This document shows, one piece after another, positions 62,510 through 64,000 of a stretch of DNA of 64,000 bases (positions within the stretch are counted from its first letter, which is position 1; each line of letters begins with the position of its first letter). Source of the stretch: a virus. Where the stretch lies: positions 26,052-90,051 of IMG/VR virus record IMGVR_UViG_3300028920_000055. The stretch is one strand, 5' to 3'. The notes under the pieces were generated by a model, which worked only from the letters and a program-made list of their open reading frames with translations, did no database searches and was not told the origin of the DNA. The translations under genes and the position numbers were made by a program.

Positions 62510-64000
62510 ATCAAAGGTATCAAGAGTTGGTTTTGTATTCGATTATCATTCGCCACCTAAAGAAAAGGAACCGAAAGGTTGTGACAGATTTGTAAATTTA
62601 CATAATCATAGTGAATATAGCTTGCTTGATGGAATGTCAAGGATAGAGCGTGGAGTGCTTTCTCTTGACATGGATCGCCTTTATGATACACAAGTAACTC
62701 TTGTAAGAAAGGCGGATTATAATAAGCAACCTGGTGTAGGATTATCAGATCATGGCACATTAGGGGGATTTTTTCGCTTTCATACCGAAGCAGTATCTCA
62801 CAATATAAATCCTATCATTGGTATCGAATTATATGTAATTCCAGATTTAAAAAATTTGTTTAATGTGGATAGTAAGTTTTCTATGCACATGACTATGTTT
62901 GCGAAGTCTTATGATGGATTGCTTAATCTATTTAAGTTGAATAAAATCGCTTGGACAAAGGGATTTTATCGTAAACCAAAGGTTGATTATGAATCTATGA
63001 TCAATTGCAAAGGCGATACAATTCTTCTTTCCGGTTGCGGCGGAGATAGCCCATATTTAAATATTTTGAATAATGAAAATTTATCAAAGCAAGATAAGTG
63101 GGCCAAGATGTGTAAGCTCACAGAGTTTTTTATAATAAATTGGGGAGATGATTTTTATTTTGAAGTCATGCCACACAAATACGATCAACAAGTGATACTT
63201 AATAAGGCATTAATAAAATTGTCAAAGAAGTTTGATGTAAAGTTAGTAGCAACCAACGATACACATTATGCTCGAAAAGAAGATGAGATAACACACGAAG
63301 TGTTGTTGGCGATTCAAGTGCATGATAAATGGGACGATCCTAATAGGTGGACTTTTGGTGTACACGAATTGTATCCGAAAACAAGAAAAGAAATGTTTCG
63401 AGCATTTATGAAATATCATTCCTACATGGGTAAAAATAAAATTAAAGAAGCTCTTGATTCCACTATGGAGATACACGGAAAGGTTTATATCGATATACCA
63501 AAAAGAAAAGAGATGTTGCCTGAACCACTTGTACCAGATGGAATGACTAAGAAAAAATACTTTTTTAAGTTGTTGAGGAAAGGTTGGAGCATTCGTAAAA
63601 TCGAAAGTAAGCAAGCTGTGCTGCTTTCTGAAAAATTAGGAATAAGTCACAAAGAAGCTGTACAAATGTATAAAGATCGTATCAAACACGAATGGAATTT
63701 GATTGATGAATTAGGATTTCCCAATTATTTTCTAATCGTTAGAGAGGTTGTGAATTTTGCTCGAAAAAATAATATAGCTGTAGGGCCTGGAAGAGGATCG
63801 GCGGCGGCATCGGTGATTTGTTATTTGCTTGGTATCACCTCCATTGATCCGCTTGTATATGATCTAATGTTTGAGAGATTTATTTCTAAATATAAAGTTA
63901 CATTGCCAGACATCGATATGGATTTTGAAGATACCAGAAGAGATGAAATAATAGAATGGCTCAAGAAAAGATTCGGAGAGAATAATTTAGTAAACATTGG
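62478..64000 (+). CDS. dnaE: DNA polymerase III alpha subunit (C-family), partial
   Basis: Open to the window edge (507 codons seen). The N-terminal PHP domain shows FVNLHNHSEYSLLDG (about 38-52) and LSDHGTLGGFFRF (about 88); the polymerase core begins with VGPGRGSAAASVICYLLG (about 434) and the catalytic Asp pair in PDIDMDFED (about 477). It is the replicative polymerase of this phage. The start at 62478 overlaps the kinase gene by 32 bases with AGAGG upstream. PHP His/Asp residues look conserved in part, so metal-dependent proofreading is possible but unproven. Confidence 0.92.
   Translation, partial: MTYNPKEKVDESKVSRVGFVFDYHSPPKEKEPKGCDRFVNLHNHSEYSLLDGMSRIERGVLSLDMDRLYDTQVTLVRKADYNKQPGVGLSDHGTLGGFFRFHTEAVSHNINPIIGIELYVIPDLKNLFNVDSKFSMHMTMFAKSYDGLLNLFKLNKIAWTKGFYRKPKVDYESMINCKGDTILLSGCGGDSPYLNILNNENLSKQDKWAKMCKLTEFFIINWGDDFYFEVMPHKYDQQVILNKALIKLSKKFDVKLVATNDTHYARKEDEITHEVLLAIQVHDKWDDPNRWTFGVHELYPKTRKEMFRAFMKYHSYMGKNKIKEALDSTMEIHGKVYIDIPKRKEMLPEPLVPDGMTKKKYFFKLLRKGWSIRKIESKQAVLLSEKLGISHKEAVQMYKDRIKHEWNLIDELGFPNYFLIVREVVNFARKNNIAVGPGRGSAAASVICYLLGITSIDPLVYDLMFERFISKYKVTLPDIDMDFEDTRRDEIIEWLKKRFGENNLVNI

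Noticed and set aside
1-64000. tRNA genes, CRISPR arrays, integrase, transposases, rRNA
   Set aside because: I looked for them in gaps and between genes and saw no supporting structure; gaps are too short and no recombinase motifs appear. A tRNA scan would settle this.

Overview
The window is a contiguous piece of a tailed double-stranded DNA phage genome (Caudoviricetes, siphovirus-like). Every supported gene is on the + strand. Genes are densely packed, with many ATGA-type stop/start overlaps. The window has no rRNA, tRNA, integrase, transposase or CRISPR array that I can see, and no gene-free stretch longer than about 170 bases. Base composition is AT-rich by eye, except in a few genes that look highly expressed. 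Most starts carry a strong AGGAGG-type Shine-Dalgarno, so the host very likely uses SD-led initiation (an argument against Bacteroidota). The host cannot be named from the sequence alone. The last gene (DNA polymerase III alpha) runs off the right edge and a small gene tail enters from the left.

Layout. 1-3.6 kb: small zinc-knuckle/unknown genes, a GT2 glycosyltransferase and an HGG-motif protein. 3.6-10.4 kb: a strongly translated small protein with its own terminator, membrane proteins, a signal-peptide-bearing beta-helix protein, a metallophosphoesterase, a small winged-helix-like protein and a FN3-like lipoprotein. 10.4-18.1 kb: packaging and head genes (terminase large subunit, portal, ChaB-prohead protease, acidic scaffold-like protein, HK97-fold major capsid protein, terminator). 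18.2-29.0 kb: a surface-sugar cassette inserted inside the structural operon (bifunctional GT4-GT2, two CgeB-like GTs, four GT2-type proteins, two methyltransferases, a DegT sugar aminotransferase and a GNAT acetyltransferase). 29.0-48.6 kb: head-tail connectors, tail terminator, tail tube, chaperones with a probable -1 frameshift, a 1377-residue tape measure, a 1604-residue tail protein, a carbohydrate-binding-module protein, two beta-propeller proteins and a sulfotransferase-like protein. 48.7-54.6 kb: replication (SNF2-type helicase, possible loader, DnaB-like helicase, degenerate ADP-ribosylglycohydrolase-like protein, DnaG-like primase). 54.7-64 kb: acidic SAP-domain protein, flap exonuclease, methyltransferase-like protein, NlpC/P60 peptidase, FAD oxidoreductase, HAD nucleotidase, divergent ThyX, class III aminotransferase, dNMP-type kinase and Pol III alpha.

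How it fits together. The head and tail genes follow the usual order of HK97-fold long-tailed phages. Two accessory blocks stand out. The first is the sugar cassette between the major capsid gene and the head-tail connector genes, which suggests that virion (or host surface) glycans are built and decorated with amino, N-acetyl and methyl groups. The second is the run of FAD oxidoreductase, nucleotidase, ThyX variant, PLP aminotransferase and nucleotide kinase placed directly before the replicative polymerase, which suggests a modified-pyrimidine supply or DNA hypermodification pathway. Both functions are inferred from families and context, not shown. Regulation appears to use a conserved sigma70-like promoter block found twice (upstream of the SNF2 helicase and upstream of the acidic SAP protein), each followed by a micro-ORF, and rho-independent terminators placed right after single, strongly translated genes.
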